From positions 6,688,501-6,752,500 of the forward strand of contig NZ_CP029043.1 of assembly GCF_003074055.1 (NCBI RefSeq): a DNA stretch of 64,000 nucleotides, written 5' to 3'. Each line of letters opens with the position of its first letter. Within the stretch, counting starts at the first letter, position 1. Below the pieces are notes generated by a model, which saw only the letters and a program-made list of their open reading frames with translations, had not been told where the DNA came from and ran no database searches. The DNA is from Streptomyces nigra. GTDB taxonomy: Bacteria; Actinomycetota; Actinomycetes; Streptomycetales; Streptomycetaceae. Shown here piece by piece: positions 42,923 through 50,578 of the stretch. A program made the translations under genes and the position numbers.

Positions 42923-43506
42923 CGCGCGCCGGTCCAGTTGTGCGCGACGTCGACGACGATCCGGCCGTCCGTCACCCACACCCGGAACGGCAGCCGGGCC
43001 CGGACGCCGAGACCGATCTGCGTGTCCCCTTCGAAGCTGCCGACGAACCGGGCGTCCCGGAAGGTCCGGTACCCGGTGAGGTTCACGCCCGGCAGCCGCT
43101 GGCCGGCCCGGGCCGGGTACGTGGGCTTCCCGCTGTCGGGGTCGTAGGCGGGCGCGTTGACCCGGACCTCGATGACGGCCCCGCCGCCGACGGTGACGGG
43201 ACGCCCCGAACCGTCCTGGTGGATGCGGTCCACGTACTGGACGGTGTAGCCGAGCCGCCCGGTGGCCGCGCCGGGGACGTCGACGACCATGCGGTCGAAG
43301 CAGGCGTGCCGGCCGGTCCTGACGTTCGTCACCGGCTTCATGGTGGCTTTCGAGCGGGTCTCGGCCAGGCTGCCCCAACCGGTGGGGCAGGCCGTGGCCT
43401 TCGCGGTGGTGGTGGTCGTGGTGGCCCCGGCCGGGACGGCCGCCACGGCCGACGTGGCGACCACGAGCGCGGCGGTCGCCGCCCACGCCATTCTTGTTCG
43501 TCCCAT
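42919..43506 (-). CDS. secreted AMIN-like domain protein
   Basis: 195 aa from ATG at 43506. Signal peptide in residues 1-29 (RMAWAATAALVVATSAVAAV), a Thr-rich linker, then an AMIN-like beta domain: HACFDRMVVDVPGAATGRLG, YTVQYVDRIHQDG, VEVRVNAPAYD-type strands and DTQIGLGVRARLPFRVWVTD. Such proteins are extracytoplasmic and probably bind the cell envelope. The stop codon TAG lies inside the terminal repeat of the MITE-like element, so insertion may have trimmed or set the C-terminus. Confidence 0.83.
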   Translation of the reverse strand: MGRTRMAWAATAALVVATSAVAAVPAGATTTTTTAKATACPTGWGSLAETRSKATMKPVTNVRTGRHACFDRMVVDVPGAATGRLGYTVQYVDRIHQDGSGRPVTVGGGAVIEVRVNAPAYDPDSGKPTYPARAGQRLPGVNLTGYRTFRDARFVGSFEGDTQIGLGVRARLPFRVWVTDGRIVVDVAHNWTGAR

Positions 43507-43637
43507 TGTGTCCCCAGAGAGGTGAAGTGCCTGATATCTGAGGAGACAACCGACTTGACGCAAAGGTTGCACCGGGGCCGGAATTTCGTGGTCCGGCCGA
43601 CGGGGAGCCGTGCCGCGCACGCCGTACCCTGGGCCCC

Positions 43638-44504
43638 GTGCACAGCGCCCTCGACACCCCGGCTGCCGCGGCGGCGCACTTCACCGGGCTCGCCGCCACC
43701 GGCGAACGCTCCCTCTCCTCGGCACTGACCGAAGTCACCCTGGACGACGGGCGCGTGGTCATGGTCAAGCGCGCCGACGACGACCGGGCCGCCCGTGCCG
43801 AGGCCGCGGGACTGTGCTGGCTGGCCGACGCGGGCACGGTCCGCGTCCCACGGGTGCACGGCCACGACGCGCGCTGGCTCGTCACCGACCGGGTCGCCAC
43901 CGGACGGCCCGGCGCCGAGGCCGCCGAACGGTTCGGCCGGGACCTGGCGGCCCTGCACGCCGCCGGCGCCCTCGCGTTCGGCGCGCCCCCACCCGGCGGA
44001 CCCGAGGACGCGTACATCGGCCGCGCCCCGATGCGCAACACCACCGGCCCCGACTGGCCCGCCTGGTACGCCGCGCACCGCGTCCTGCCGTACGTCCGCC
44101 TGGCGGTCGACGACGGGACGCTGAGCCCCGCCGAGGCGGCCGTGTTCGAGCGGGTCTGCGACCGGCTCCCCGAACTGGCGGGCCCCGCCGAACCTCCCGC
44201 CCGGCTGCACGGCGACCTGTGGAACGGCAACGTCCTGTGGGGCGCCGACGGGCACGTCCGGCTGATCGACCCCGCCGCCCACGGCGGGCACCGCGAGACC
44301 GACCTCGCGATGCTCCAGCTCTTCGGCTGCCCCCATCTGGACCGCGTCCTGGACGGCTACCGACGGCACACGCCGCTCGCCGACGGCTGGACCGCACGTG
44401 TCGGCGTGCACCAGCTCTTCCCGCTCCTCGTCCATGCCGTCCTGTTCGGCCGCGGCTACGCCGAACAGGCCCTCACCACCGCCCGGGCTGTCCTACGGCA
44501 GTAA
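43638..44504 (+). CDS. fructosamine-3-kinase family protein
   Basis: 288 aa from GTG at 43638; TACCCT at 43625-43630 ends 7 nt before it (leaderless). Kinase-like fold with the ATP-site Lys in RVVMVKRADDDRAAR, the catalytic loop ARLHGDLWNGNVLW and the metal Asp in VRLIDPAAHGGHRETDLAML. It would phosphorylate ketosamines or ribulosamines to repair glycated amines. Its last 49 bp overlap the convergent MmyB-type regulator gene. Confidence 0.88.
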   Translation: MHSALDTPAAAAAHFTGLAATGERSLSSALTEVTLDDGRVVMVKRADDDRAARAEAAGLCWLADAGTVRVPRVHGHDARWLVTDRVATGRPGAEAAERFGRDLAALHAAGALAFGAPPPGGPEDAYIGRAPMRNTTGPDWPAWYAAHRVLPYVRLAVDDGTLSPAEAAVFERVCDRLPELAGPAEPPARLHGDLWNGNVLWGADGHVRLIDPAAHGGHRETDLAMLQLFGCPHLDRVLDGYRRHTPLADGWTARVGVHQLFPLLVHAVLFGRGYAEQALTTARAVLRQ

Positions 44505-45325
44505 GGGAGACCGGAGGAAATCCGGGCGAGGCGTTCGGCGTCCGGGGTGCCGGGCTCCGCCGTGTAGACCATCAGCCGCAGATCGCTGCCGGTCACGGCC
44601 AGGATGTCGCAGTCCAGGGTGAGCGGGCCGGCCTCGGGGTGGTCGACGACCTTGCGGCCCGTCTCGTGCCGGCCGACCGCGCCCGACTCCCACAGCTCGG
44701 CGAAGCGGGGACTGCGCTCCCGCAGCCGCGCCACCAGTTCCCGCAGCCGGGGGTCCGCCGGATACCGGCTCACCGTCGCGCGCAGATCGGCGACGATCCC
44801 CGCCTCGAAGTCCCGCCGCTCGCGCTCCGTGTGCCGCACGCGGCCCCGCGGACCGAGGAACGCCCGCCACACGCCGTTGCGTTCGAAGCCGCGCAGCGCC
44901 CCCGGGTCCCCCATCAGGGCGGCGTACGGGGGATTCGCCTCCAGCAGCGTCCAGGCCGCGTCGTGGACGCCGACCGGCGTCCCGCTCAGCCGGTCCAGCA
45001 GCCGCCGTACGCTCGGCGTGAGATGACCGGGGACCGTCTCGGGGCCGGGCGGCACCAGGTCCGCCAGCCGGAACAGATGCGCGCGCTCGTCCGCCGACAG
45101 CCGCAGCGCCCGCGCCAGGGCCTCCACGATCTGCGCGGAGGGATTGCTCGCCCGGCCCTGTTCGAGCCGGGTGACGTAGTCGGCCGAGATCCCGGCCAGC
45201 AGGGCCAGTTCCTCACGGCGCAGCCCGGCCGCCCTGCGGTGCCCGCCCGGTGGCAGCCCCGCGGCCTGCGGGGGCACCCGGTCCCGCCAGCGGCGAAGGG
45301 CCTGCCCGAGTTCCGTCGCCGTCAT
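44456..45325 (-). CDS. XRE-family regulator with MmyB-like ligand domain
   Basis: 289 aa. N-terminal helix-turn-helix (GLRREELALLAGISADYVTRLEQGR split around 35-60) followed by the MmyB-type ligand-binding domain (VHDAAWTLLEANPPYAALMG; PRFAELWESGAVGRHETGRK; LTLDCDILAVTGSDLRLMVY). These regulators, relatives of the methylenomycin activator MmyB, commonly sit divergent to an SDR, as here (103 bp away), and probably control it in response to a fatty-acid-like ligand. Confidence 0.9.
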   Translation of the reverse strand: MTATELGQALRRWRDRVPPQAAGLPPGGHRRAAGLRREELALLAGISADYVTRLEQGRASNPSAQIVEALARALRLSADERAHLFRLADLVPPGPETVPGHLTPSVRRLLDRLSGTPVGVHDAAWTLLEANPPYAALMGDPGALRGFERNGVWRAFLGPRGRVRHTERERRDFEAGIVADLRATVSRYPADPRLRELVARLRERSPRFAELWESGAVGRHETGRKVVDHPEAGPLTLDCDILAVTGSDLRLMVYTAEPGTPDAERLARISSGLPYCRRTARAVVRACSA

Positions 45326-45427
45326 GCCTCCCAGTCAACACCGTCCGCCGGGTGGGTGCCTGGTACCGGCAGTCCCAGGAAGACGGGACTGCTGGCAGTG
45401 CCCTTGGCCGCGCGGGAGGCTGGGCGC

Positions 45428-46135
45428 ATGACGACGACACTCATCACCGGAGCGAACAAGGGACTCGGATTCGAGACGGCACGCCGGCTCGTCGAGGCCG
45501 GCCACACCGTGTACGTCGGCGCCCGGGACGCCGACCGGGGCCGCGCGGCCGCCGAACGGATCGGCGCGCGGTTCCTGCTGATCGACGTGACCGACGACGC
45601 CTCGGTCCAGGCCGCCGCGAAGACCGTCGAGGCCGACGGAGGGCTCGACGTGCTGGTCAACAACGCGGGTATCGAGCTGCGCGGTCCCGGCAACAGCGTG
45701 CCTCCGGCCGGCGACACCACCGCCGACGAGATGCGGACCGTGTACGAGACGAACGTCTTCGGCGTCGTGCGGGTGACCCACGCCTTCCTGCCCCTGCTCC
45801 GGCGCTCCCCGGCACCCGTCGTGGTGAACGTCAGCAGCGGACTCGCCTCGCTGGCCGGTCTCTCGGACCCCGACTCACCGGCGCACTTCTACCAGGCCCT
45901 CGCCTACCCGTCCTCCAAGACGGCCGTCAACATGATCACCGTGCAGTACGCCAAGGCGTTCCCGGGCCTGCGGATCAATGCCGTCGAACCCGGCTTCACC
46001 GCCACCGACCTCAACGGGCGCACCGGCACCCAGACCGTCGAGGAGGGCGCGGAGATCATCGTGCGGATGGCGCAGGTCGGCCCCGACGGCCCGACCGGCG
46101 GCTACTTCGGCATCGACGGGCCGCTGCCCTGGTGA
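45428..46135 (+). CDS. SDR oxidoreductase, partner of MmyB-type regulator
   Basis: 235 aa from ATG at 45428. TLITGANKGLGFETARRLVE near 4-23, NNAGIE, catalytic YPSSKTAVNMITVQYAKAFP and the ending GGYFGIDGPLPW. This group resembles the carbonyl-reductase-like SDRs that are the usual targets of adjacent MmyB-type regulators. NADPH dependence is inferred from the lack of an acidic residue after strand 2 (GARDADRGRAA). The substrate is not visible. Confidence 0.88.
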   Translation: MTTTLITGANKGLGFETARRLVEAGHTVYVGARDADRGRAAAERIGARFLLIDVTDDASVQAAAKTVEADGGLDVLVNNAGIELRGPGNSVPPAGDTTADEMRTVYETNVFGVVRVTHAFLPLLRRSPAPVVVNVSSGLASLAGLSDPDSPAHFYQALAYPSSKTAVNMITVQYAKAFPGLRINAVEPGFTATDLNGRTGTQTVEEGAEIIVRMAQVGPDGPTGGYFGIDGPLPW

Positions 46136-46156
46136 GGCCGCCGCGCGTCCGGTGTC

Positions 46157-47350
46157 TCAGACGACGCCGTCGGCGCGCAGAGCCGCGATCTCGTCGGGCG
46201 TGCGGCCGAGCTCGGTGAGGATCGCGTCGGTGTGCTCGCCGACCGCCGGCACCGGGTCCATCCGGGCGGGGACGCCCACCAGGTCGGCCGGCGGCAGCAG
46301 GGCGCGGACGCTCGCGCCGCCCGGTACCTCCACCGCGCCCCAGCGGCCGCGGGCGGCCAGCACCGGGTGCTCCAGGAAGGCCGGGACGTCGTTGACGCCC
46401 GCGCAGGCGATGCCGATGTCCTCCAGCTCCTTGAGGATCTCCTCGGCGGCGGAGCGGGCGCAGCGCTCGGCCACGACGGCGTTGACCTCGTCGCGGTGCG
46501 CGACACGGGCCGAACTGGTGGCGAACCGCGGGTCGTCGGTCAGTTCGGGCCGCCCGAGGAACCGGGCGCACAGCGCGGCCCACTCGCGTTCGTTCTGGAT
46601 GGACAGCAGCACCTGCCGGCCGTCGGCGGCCGGGAACGCGCCGTACGGGGCGAGCGTCGGGTGCTGGGTGCCCAGCCGCTCGGGCTGGGTGCCGCCGTGC
46701 TCCGTGTAGTAGGCGGGCTGTCCCATCCACTCCGCCAGCGCCTCGAAGAGGGACACCTCGACCGGATGGGCCCCGCCCGTGGTGGCGCGGGTGAACAGGG
46801 CGGTGAGGATGCCGCTGTACGCGTACATGCCGGCCGCGATGTCGGCCACGGAGATCCCGACGCGGGCCGTGCTCCCGGCGTCCCCGGTCAGCGACACAAG
46901 ACCGGTCTGGCACTGCACCAGCAGGTCGTACGACTTGCGGTCGGCCCACGGTCCGGAGGTGCCGTAGCCGGAGATCGTGCACGGGATGAGACGGGGCCGG
47001 TGCTCGGTGAGCGCTGCCGTGCCGAGGCCGAGCCGGTCGGCGGCACCCGGCGCGAGGTTCTGCACGAAGACGTCGGCGCCGTCCAGCAGCCCGTGCAGGA
47101 TCTCCCGGCCGCGCGGCGACTTCAGGTCCAGCGTGAGGGATTCCTTGGAGCGGTTCAGCCAGACGAAATAGCTGGACAGTCCGTGCACCGTCGTGTCGTA
47201 CCGGCGGGCGAAGTCCCCTTCCCCGGGCCGCTCCACCTTGATCACCCGCGCCCCGAGATCGGCGAGCTGCCGGGTGGCGTAGGGCGCGGCGACGGCCTGT
47301 TCGAGGCTGACGACGGTGATGCCGGCGAGAGGGAGGCGCGGGGTGCTCAT
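46157..47350 (-). CDS. CaiB/BaiF family (class III) CoA transferase
   Basis: 397 aa. LPLAGITVVSLEQAVAAPYA at the N-terminus, LNRSKESLTLDLKSPRGREI and the catalytic Asp in DRKSYDLLVQCQTGLVSLTG. The ISVADIAAGMYAYSGILTAL segment is typical of class III transferases. It would move CoA between acyl groups; the nearest homologues I know act on C4-C5 dicarboxylates or on oxalate/formate. There is no adjacent acyl-CoA dehydrogenase. It converges with the SDR gene. Confidence 0.9.
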   Translation of the reverse strand: MSTPRLPLAGITVVSLEQAVAAPYATRQLADLGARVIKVERPGEGDFARRYDTTVHGLSSYFVWLNRSKESLTLDLKSPRGREILHGLLDGADVFVQNLAPGAADRLGLGTAALTEHRPRLIPCTISGYGTSGPWADRKSYDLLVQCQTGLVSLTGDAGSTARVGISVADIAAGMYAYSGILTALFTRATTGGAHPVEVSLFEALAEWMGQPAYYTEHGGTQPERLGTQHPTLAPYGAFPAADGRQVLLSIQNEREWAALCARFLGRPELTDDPRFATSSARVAHRDEVNAVVAERCARSAAEEILKELEDIGIACAGVNDVPAFLEHPVLAARGRWGAVEVPGGASVRALLPPADLVGVPARMDPVPAVGEHTDAILTELGRTPDEIAALRADGVV

Positions 47351-47383
47351 GACGCCATGTGTACGGCCCCGCCGAAGATCGCG

Positions 47384-47869
47384 TCAATGGCGGGCCGGCG
47401 GGGGGAGCAGGTCAGACGGGTGCGTGCAGGGACTCGACGGCCCGGACGAGGGGGCGAGTTCGGGGTTGCGGGCGGCTTCGTCGAGGGCTTCTCGGAGGGC
47501 CTTGTCGTTGGTGGGGCGGGCTTCGGCGAGGAGGGTGAGTCCGGCGTCGGTGACGTCGGTGTAGATGCCGCGTCGGTCGGTGGGGCAGAGGTAGCGGGAA
47601 AGCAGGCCGCGGTCCTCGAGGCGGGTGACGAGGCGGGTGGTGGCGCTCTGGCTGAGGACGACGGCGTCGGCGACCTGTTTCATCTGCAGGTGGCCGCCTT
47701 CGCCGTTGTGCTGGCGGCTGAGGACGTCGAGGAGGGAGTACTCGCGGACGCTGAGGTCGTGGTTGTTCTGCAGGGCGCGTTCGATGTGGGCCTCGATCCT
47801 GCCGTGCAGCAGGGAGAGGACGCACCACCCCTGGGCGAGGGCGGTGAGTGCGGGATCCGTCGCTGTCAT
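47384..47869 (-). CDS. MarR-family regulator with apparent C-terminal frameshift
   Basis: 161 aa as read. Winged helix with LSVREYSLLDVLSRQHNGEG, MKQVADAVVLSQSATTRLVT and RLEDRGLLSRYLCPTDRRGI. After NPELAP the frame runs into a Ser/Pro/Cys tail. In the +1 frame the sequence continues LVRAVESLHAPV and stops at 47412, the ending expected for this MarR group. One base appears missing in the run of five G (plus strand) near 47449-47453. A perfect dyad upstream (47913-47936) is a probable autoregulatory operator. Confidence 0.85.
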   Translation of the reverse strand: MTATDPALTALAQGWCVLSLLHGRIEAHIERALQNNHDLSVREYSLLDVLSRQHNGEGGHLQMKQVADAVVLSQSATTRLVTRLEDRGLLSRYLCPTDRRGIYTDVTDAGLTLLAEARPTNDKALREALDEAARNPELAPSSGPSSPCTHPSDLLPPPARH

Positions 47870-47912
47870 GGCCCCGATTCCTCCGTACGCGGTGAGTGCT
47901 TCCAGGATAGGA

Positions 47913-47936
47913 CATCAGCGCGATTTCCCGCTGATG
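47913..47936. promoter_or_regulatory. probable MarR operator (CATCAGCG dyad)
   Basis: Perfect 8-bp arms CATCAGCG (47913-47920) and CGCTGATG (47929-47936) around an 8-nt spacer, starting 44 bp upstream of the MarR start. On the minus strand TATCCT (47909-47904) could be the -10 box, placing the dyad over the -10/-35 spacer. Confidence 0.55.
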
Positions 47937-48001
47937 CGGCTATAGCGCGTACGCAAGCACCGGGCATTCCCGTGCCCGTGCCCGGGCCCATGTTCGTGAC
48001 C

Positions 48002-48032
48002 TTGACCTGGAGCGGACTCCAGCGCCTAGCGT
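48002..48032 (+). promoter_or_regulatory. MerR-type promoter with 19-bp spacer and central dyad
   Basis: TTGACC (48002-48007) and TAGCGT (48027-48032) are 19 nt apart, and the spacer holds a perfect dyad CTGGAG-CGGA-CTCCAG (48007-48022). A long 19-bp spacer with a centred palindrome is the hallmark of promoters that MerR-family activators untwist. The start of the LLM gene is 42 nt downstream, with GGAGGAG before the ATG. Confidence 0.65.
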
Positions 48033-48074
48033 CGTCCGGGCCGGGCCACCGGGTCCGGCGGACGGAGGAGTGAC

Positions 48075-48956
48075 ATGCGGGTCGGTCTGCACATCAGCCG
48101 CTTCGACCACCCCGGCGGGGCTCCCGCCCTCGGCGCCGAACTCGCCGCCGTGGGCGCCGCCGCCGAGGCGGGCGGGCTGAGCTGGCTCTCGGTGATGGAC
48201 CACTGGTTCCAGATGGAGTTCAACGACCGCGCCGAGGACCCCATGCTCGAGGCGTACACGACCCTCGGCCATCTCGCGGCCCACACCTCCACGGTGCGGC
48301 TCGGGGCGCTGGTGACGGGGGTGACGTACCGTCCTCCGGGCCTGCTGGCCAAGATCGTGACCTCGCTCGACGTGCTGTCCGGCGGCCGGGCCACGCTGGG
48401 CATCGGCGCGGCCTGGTACGAGCGGGAGCACGTGGGCCTCGGCGTGCCGTTCCCGCCGCTCGCCGAGCGGTTCGAGCGGCTGGAGGAGACGCTGCGGATC
48501 TGTCTGCGGATGTGGGACCCGCAGGCCGACGGCCCCTTCGAGGGCCGGCACTACCGGCTGGCCGAGACCCTGAACGTCCCGGCGCCCCTCTCGGCGCCCC
48601 GCCCCGAGATCATGATCGGCGGGGGCGGCGAGAAGAAGACGCTGCGGCTGGTCGCCCGGTACGCCGACGCGTGCAACCTCTTCGCCACCGAGCCCGAGCA
48701 GGTCGCGCACAAGCTCGACGTGCTGCGCGGTCACTGCGACGCCGAGGGGCGTGACTACGACGCGATCCGCAGGACGGTCCTCTACGGCGGGGAGGCCGCC
48801 GAGCGCGGCGATCTCGACGCCTTCACCCGGGAGGCGGAGGCGTACGCGACGCTCGGGATCGACACGGTCATCCTCTCGCCGGGCACGGGACGGCCGGCGG
48901 CGTTCGCCGAGGACTTCGCCGCTCCCGCCGCGGCCCGGCTGGCGGAGCTGGGCTGA
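48075..48956 (+). CDS. LLM-class F420-dependent oxidoreductase
   Basis: 293 aa with GGAGGAG before the ATG. Luciferase-like TIM barrel: VGLHISRFDHPGGAPALGAE, WLSVMDHWFQMEFNDRAEDP, LGALVTGVTYRPPGLLAKIV and the IMIGGGGEKKTLRLVARYAD segment typical of the F420 subgroup. It reduces an unknown electrophile with F420H2. Expression is probably MerR-controlled (promoter at 48002-48032), so it may answer an aldehyde, metal or redox signal. Confidence 0.88.
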   Translation: MRVGLHISRFDHPGGAPALGAELAAVGAAAEAGGLSWLSVMDHWFQMEFNDRAEDPMLEAYTTLGHLAAHTSTVRLGALVTGVTYRPPGLLAKIVTSLDVLSGGRATLGIGAAWYEREHVGLGVPFPPLAERFERLEETLRICLRMWDPQADGPFEGRHYRLAETLNVPAPLSAPRPEIMIGGGGEKKTLRLVARYADACNLFATEPEQVAHKLDVLRGHCDAEGRDYDAIRRTVLYGGEAAERGDLDAFTREAEAYATLGIDTVILSPGTGRPAAFAEDFAAPAAARLAELG

Positions 48957-48970
48957 CACGGGAATGCCGA

Positions 48971-48999
48971 AGGGGCCGGAGCGTTCGGCTCCGGCCCCT
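48971..48999. terminator. bidirectional hairpin between LLM and FMN reductase genes
   Basis: Stem AGGGGCCGGAGC (48971-48982) with GCTCCGGCCCCT (48988-48999), 12 bp, 5-nt loop, between convergent genes. Confidence 0.8.
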
Positions 49000-49029
49000 C
49001 TCGGCGGACGGTCGTCAGGTGGACGGTCG

Positions 49030-49593
49030 TCAGGCGGCGATCTTCTCGCCGGCGTGACCGTGGATGTGCGCGATGACCTCGGCCAGCTGCGCGGCGACCT
49101 CGGCGTCGTCGGCCGGGTGCGTCTCGGCGAAGCGGGTCACGGAGCCGGGGATGGACAGCTTGACGTCCTCCAGCACCTTGCCGCCGGCGATGCCCACGGC
49201 CTTGCGGGCCTCGTCCTGCGCCCAGACACCGCCGTACTGGCCGAACGCGGTGCCGATCACGGCCACCGGCTTTCCGCCGAAGGCGCCGGCGCCGTACGGG
49301 CGGGACAGCCAGTCGATGGCGTTCTTCAGGACGGCCGGGATGGTGCCGTTGTATTCGGGGGAGAAGAGCAGGAAGCCGTCGGCGGACTGGGCGGCCTCAC
49401 GCAGCTTGGCGGCCGCGGCGGGGACGCCGCCCTCGACGTCGATGTCCTCGTTGTAGAAGGGGATGTCGGCCAGGCCCTCGTACAGCACGACCTCAGCGCC
49501 CTCGGGAGCGAGCTTGACGGCCGCCTCGGCCAGCTGACGGTTGTGCGAACCGGCGCGAAGGCTGCCGACGAGCGCGAGGATGCGAACAGACAT
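49030..49593 (-). CDS. NAD(P)H-dependent FMN reductase
   Basis: 187 aa flavodoxin-like fold: RILALVGSLRAGSHNRQLAE at the N-terminus for the FMN phosphate, LLFSPEYNGTIPAVLKNAID for the flavin ring and GAGAFGGKPVAVIGTAFGQY further on. These enzymes reduce quinones, azo compounds or free FMN. It is divergent from a TetR gene, with twin operator-like dyads between them, so it is probably the repressed target and quinone or electrophile detoxification is likely. Confidence 0.92.
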   Translation of the reverse strand: MSVRILALVGSLRAGSHNRQLAEAAVKLAPEGAEVVLYEGLADIPFYNEDIDVEGGVPAAAAKLREAAQSADGFLLFSPEYNGTIPAVLKNAIDWLSRPYGAGAFGGKPVAVIGTAFGQYGGVWAQDEARKAVGIAGGKVLEDVKLSIPGSVTRFAETHPADDAEVAAQLAEVIAHIHGHAGEKIAA

Positions 49594-49632
49594 GCGAACT
49601 CCAAGGATGCTGAAACACTGCCGAAACGATCC

Positions 49633-49679
49633 GGACCGGGGTCCGTTTAACTTCTAGCATCCTAAGCGGACTGCGGTCC
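49633..49679. promoter_or_regulatory. divergent promoters with two GGAC-N4-GTCC operators
   Basis: The dyad CGGAC-CGGG-GTCCG centres at 49638 and CGGAC-TGCG-GTCC at 49673, exactly 35 bp apart. Between them lie a plus-strand -10-like TAGCAT (49655-49660) and a minus-strand TAGGAT (49664-49659). Each operator would cover the start region of one promoter, giving coupled repression of the FMN reductase and the TetR gene. A second plus-strand -10-like TACGCT (49699-49704) sits 6 nt before the TetR ATG. Confidence 0.6.
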
Positions 49680-49710
49680 AGTTTCATTCCCGATGCCTTA
49701 CGCTGGCTTC

Positions 49711-50367
49711 ATGTCCGCCGCTCTGCCGCCCTTCCCGCAGCCGGAGGAATCCCTCGGCGCACCCCCGCTGCTCGACGTGGGCACCGCTCCCGACGAGCCG
49801 TGCCTGCGCGCGGACGCGGCCCGCAACCGCGCCCGGCTGCTCGAGGCCGCCTCCCGGCTGATCGCCGAGCACGGCGCGGCCGGCGTCACCATGGAGGCCG
49901 TCGCCACGGCGGCCGGTGTGGGCAAAGGCACGGTCTTCCGCCGCTTCGGCGACCGCACCGGCCTGCTGACCGCGCTGCTCGACCACTCCGCGCGCACCCT
50001 CCAGGCGGACTTCATGGGCGGCCCGCCCCCGCTGGGCCCCGGCGCACCCCCGGTCGAGCGGCTGCGCGCCTTCGGCCTCGCGGTGCTCTACCGCTCCGCG
50101 GAGCAGCTGGACCTGCAGCTCGCGGCCCAGCCCGACCCCGCCCGGCGCTTCGCCCACCCCTCCCAGCAGGCCCTGCAGGCCCACGTCACGATGCTGCTGC
50201 GGCAGATCCAGCCCGGCGCCGACTGCGACCTGCTCGCGCACACGCTCCTGTCCTTCCTCGACCCCGCCCTGATCAGCCATCTGACCCGGCAGCGCGGTAT
50301 GCCCCTGGAGCGGCTGGAGAAGGGCTGGCTCGACCTCGTGGCCCGGGTCACCGGCACCGAGTCCTGA
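49711..50367 (+). CDS. TetR-family regulator
   Basis: 218 aa from ATG at 49711 (MSAALPPFPQPEES), preceded by TACGCT at 49699-49704; a second in-frame ATG is at 49693. The TetR helix-turn-helix is RARLLEAASRLIAEHGAAGV, TMEAVATAAGVGKGTVFRRF and GDRTGLLTALLDHSA, after a 40-residue Pro-rich lead. The C-terminal domain is all-helical. It is divergent from the FMN reductase, with shared twin operators. Confidence 0.9.
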   Translation: MSAALPPFPQPEESLGAPPLLDVGTAPDEPCLRADAARNRARLLEAASRLIAEHGAAGVTMEAVATAAGVGKGTVFRRFGDRTGLLTALLDHSARTLQADFMGGPPPLGPGAPPVERLRAFGLAVLYRSAEQLDLQLAAQPDPARRFAHPSQQALQAHVTMLLRQIQPGADCDLLAHTLLSFLDPALISHLTRQRGMPLERLEKGWLDLVARVTGTES

Positions 50368-50578
50368 CGCGGCCGTGCGGATTCCGTGAGGGACCGCCAA
50401 GATCGTGCCGACGACCTGATGCCCCGACGGCTGCCGCCGCCTAGGCTGAGCACGGTCAACCTCGAACTGCCGTCCGGCCGTGGACGCGCGGAGCCGGCCG
50501 ACCCGCGGTGACCCCGGCGCACCGCGGCTTCGGCCGATCCGCGCGCGGGCGCACGGCGTCGACGTCAGGGAGGCGTGC

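Noticed and set aside
41351..44230. 960-codon minus-strand frame spanning gudD, the MITE-like element and the AMIN-like gene
   Set aside because: Crosses several real genes on both strands with no domain; high-GC artefact.
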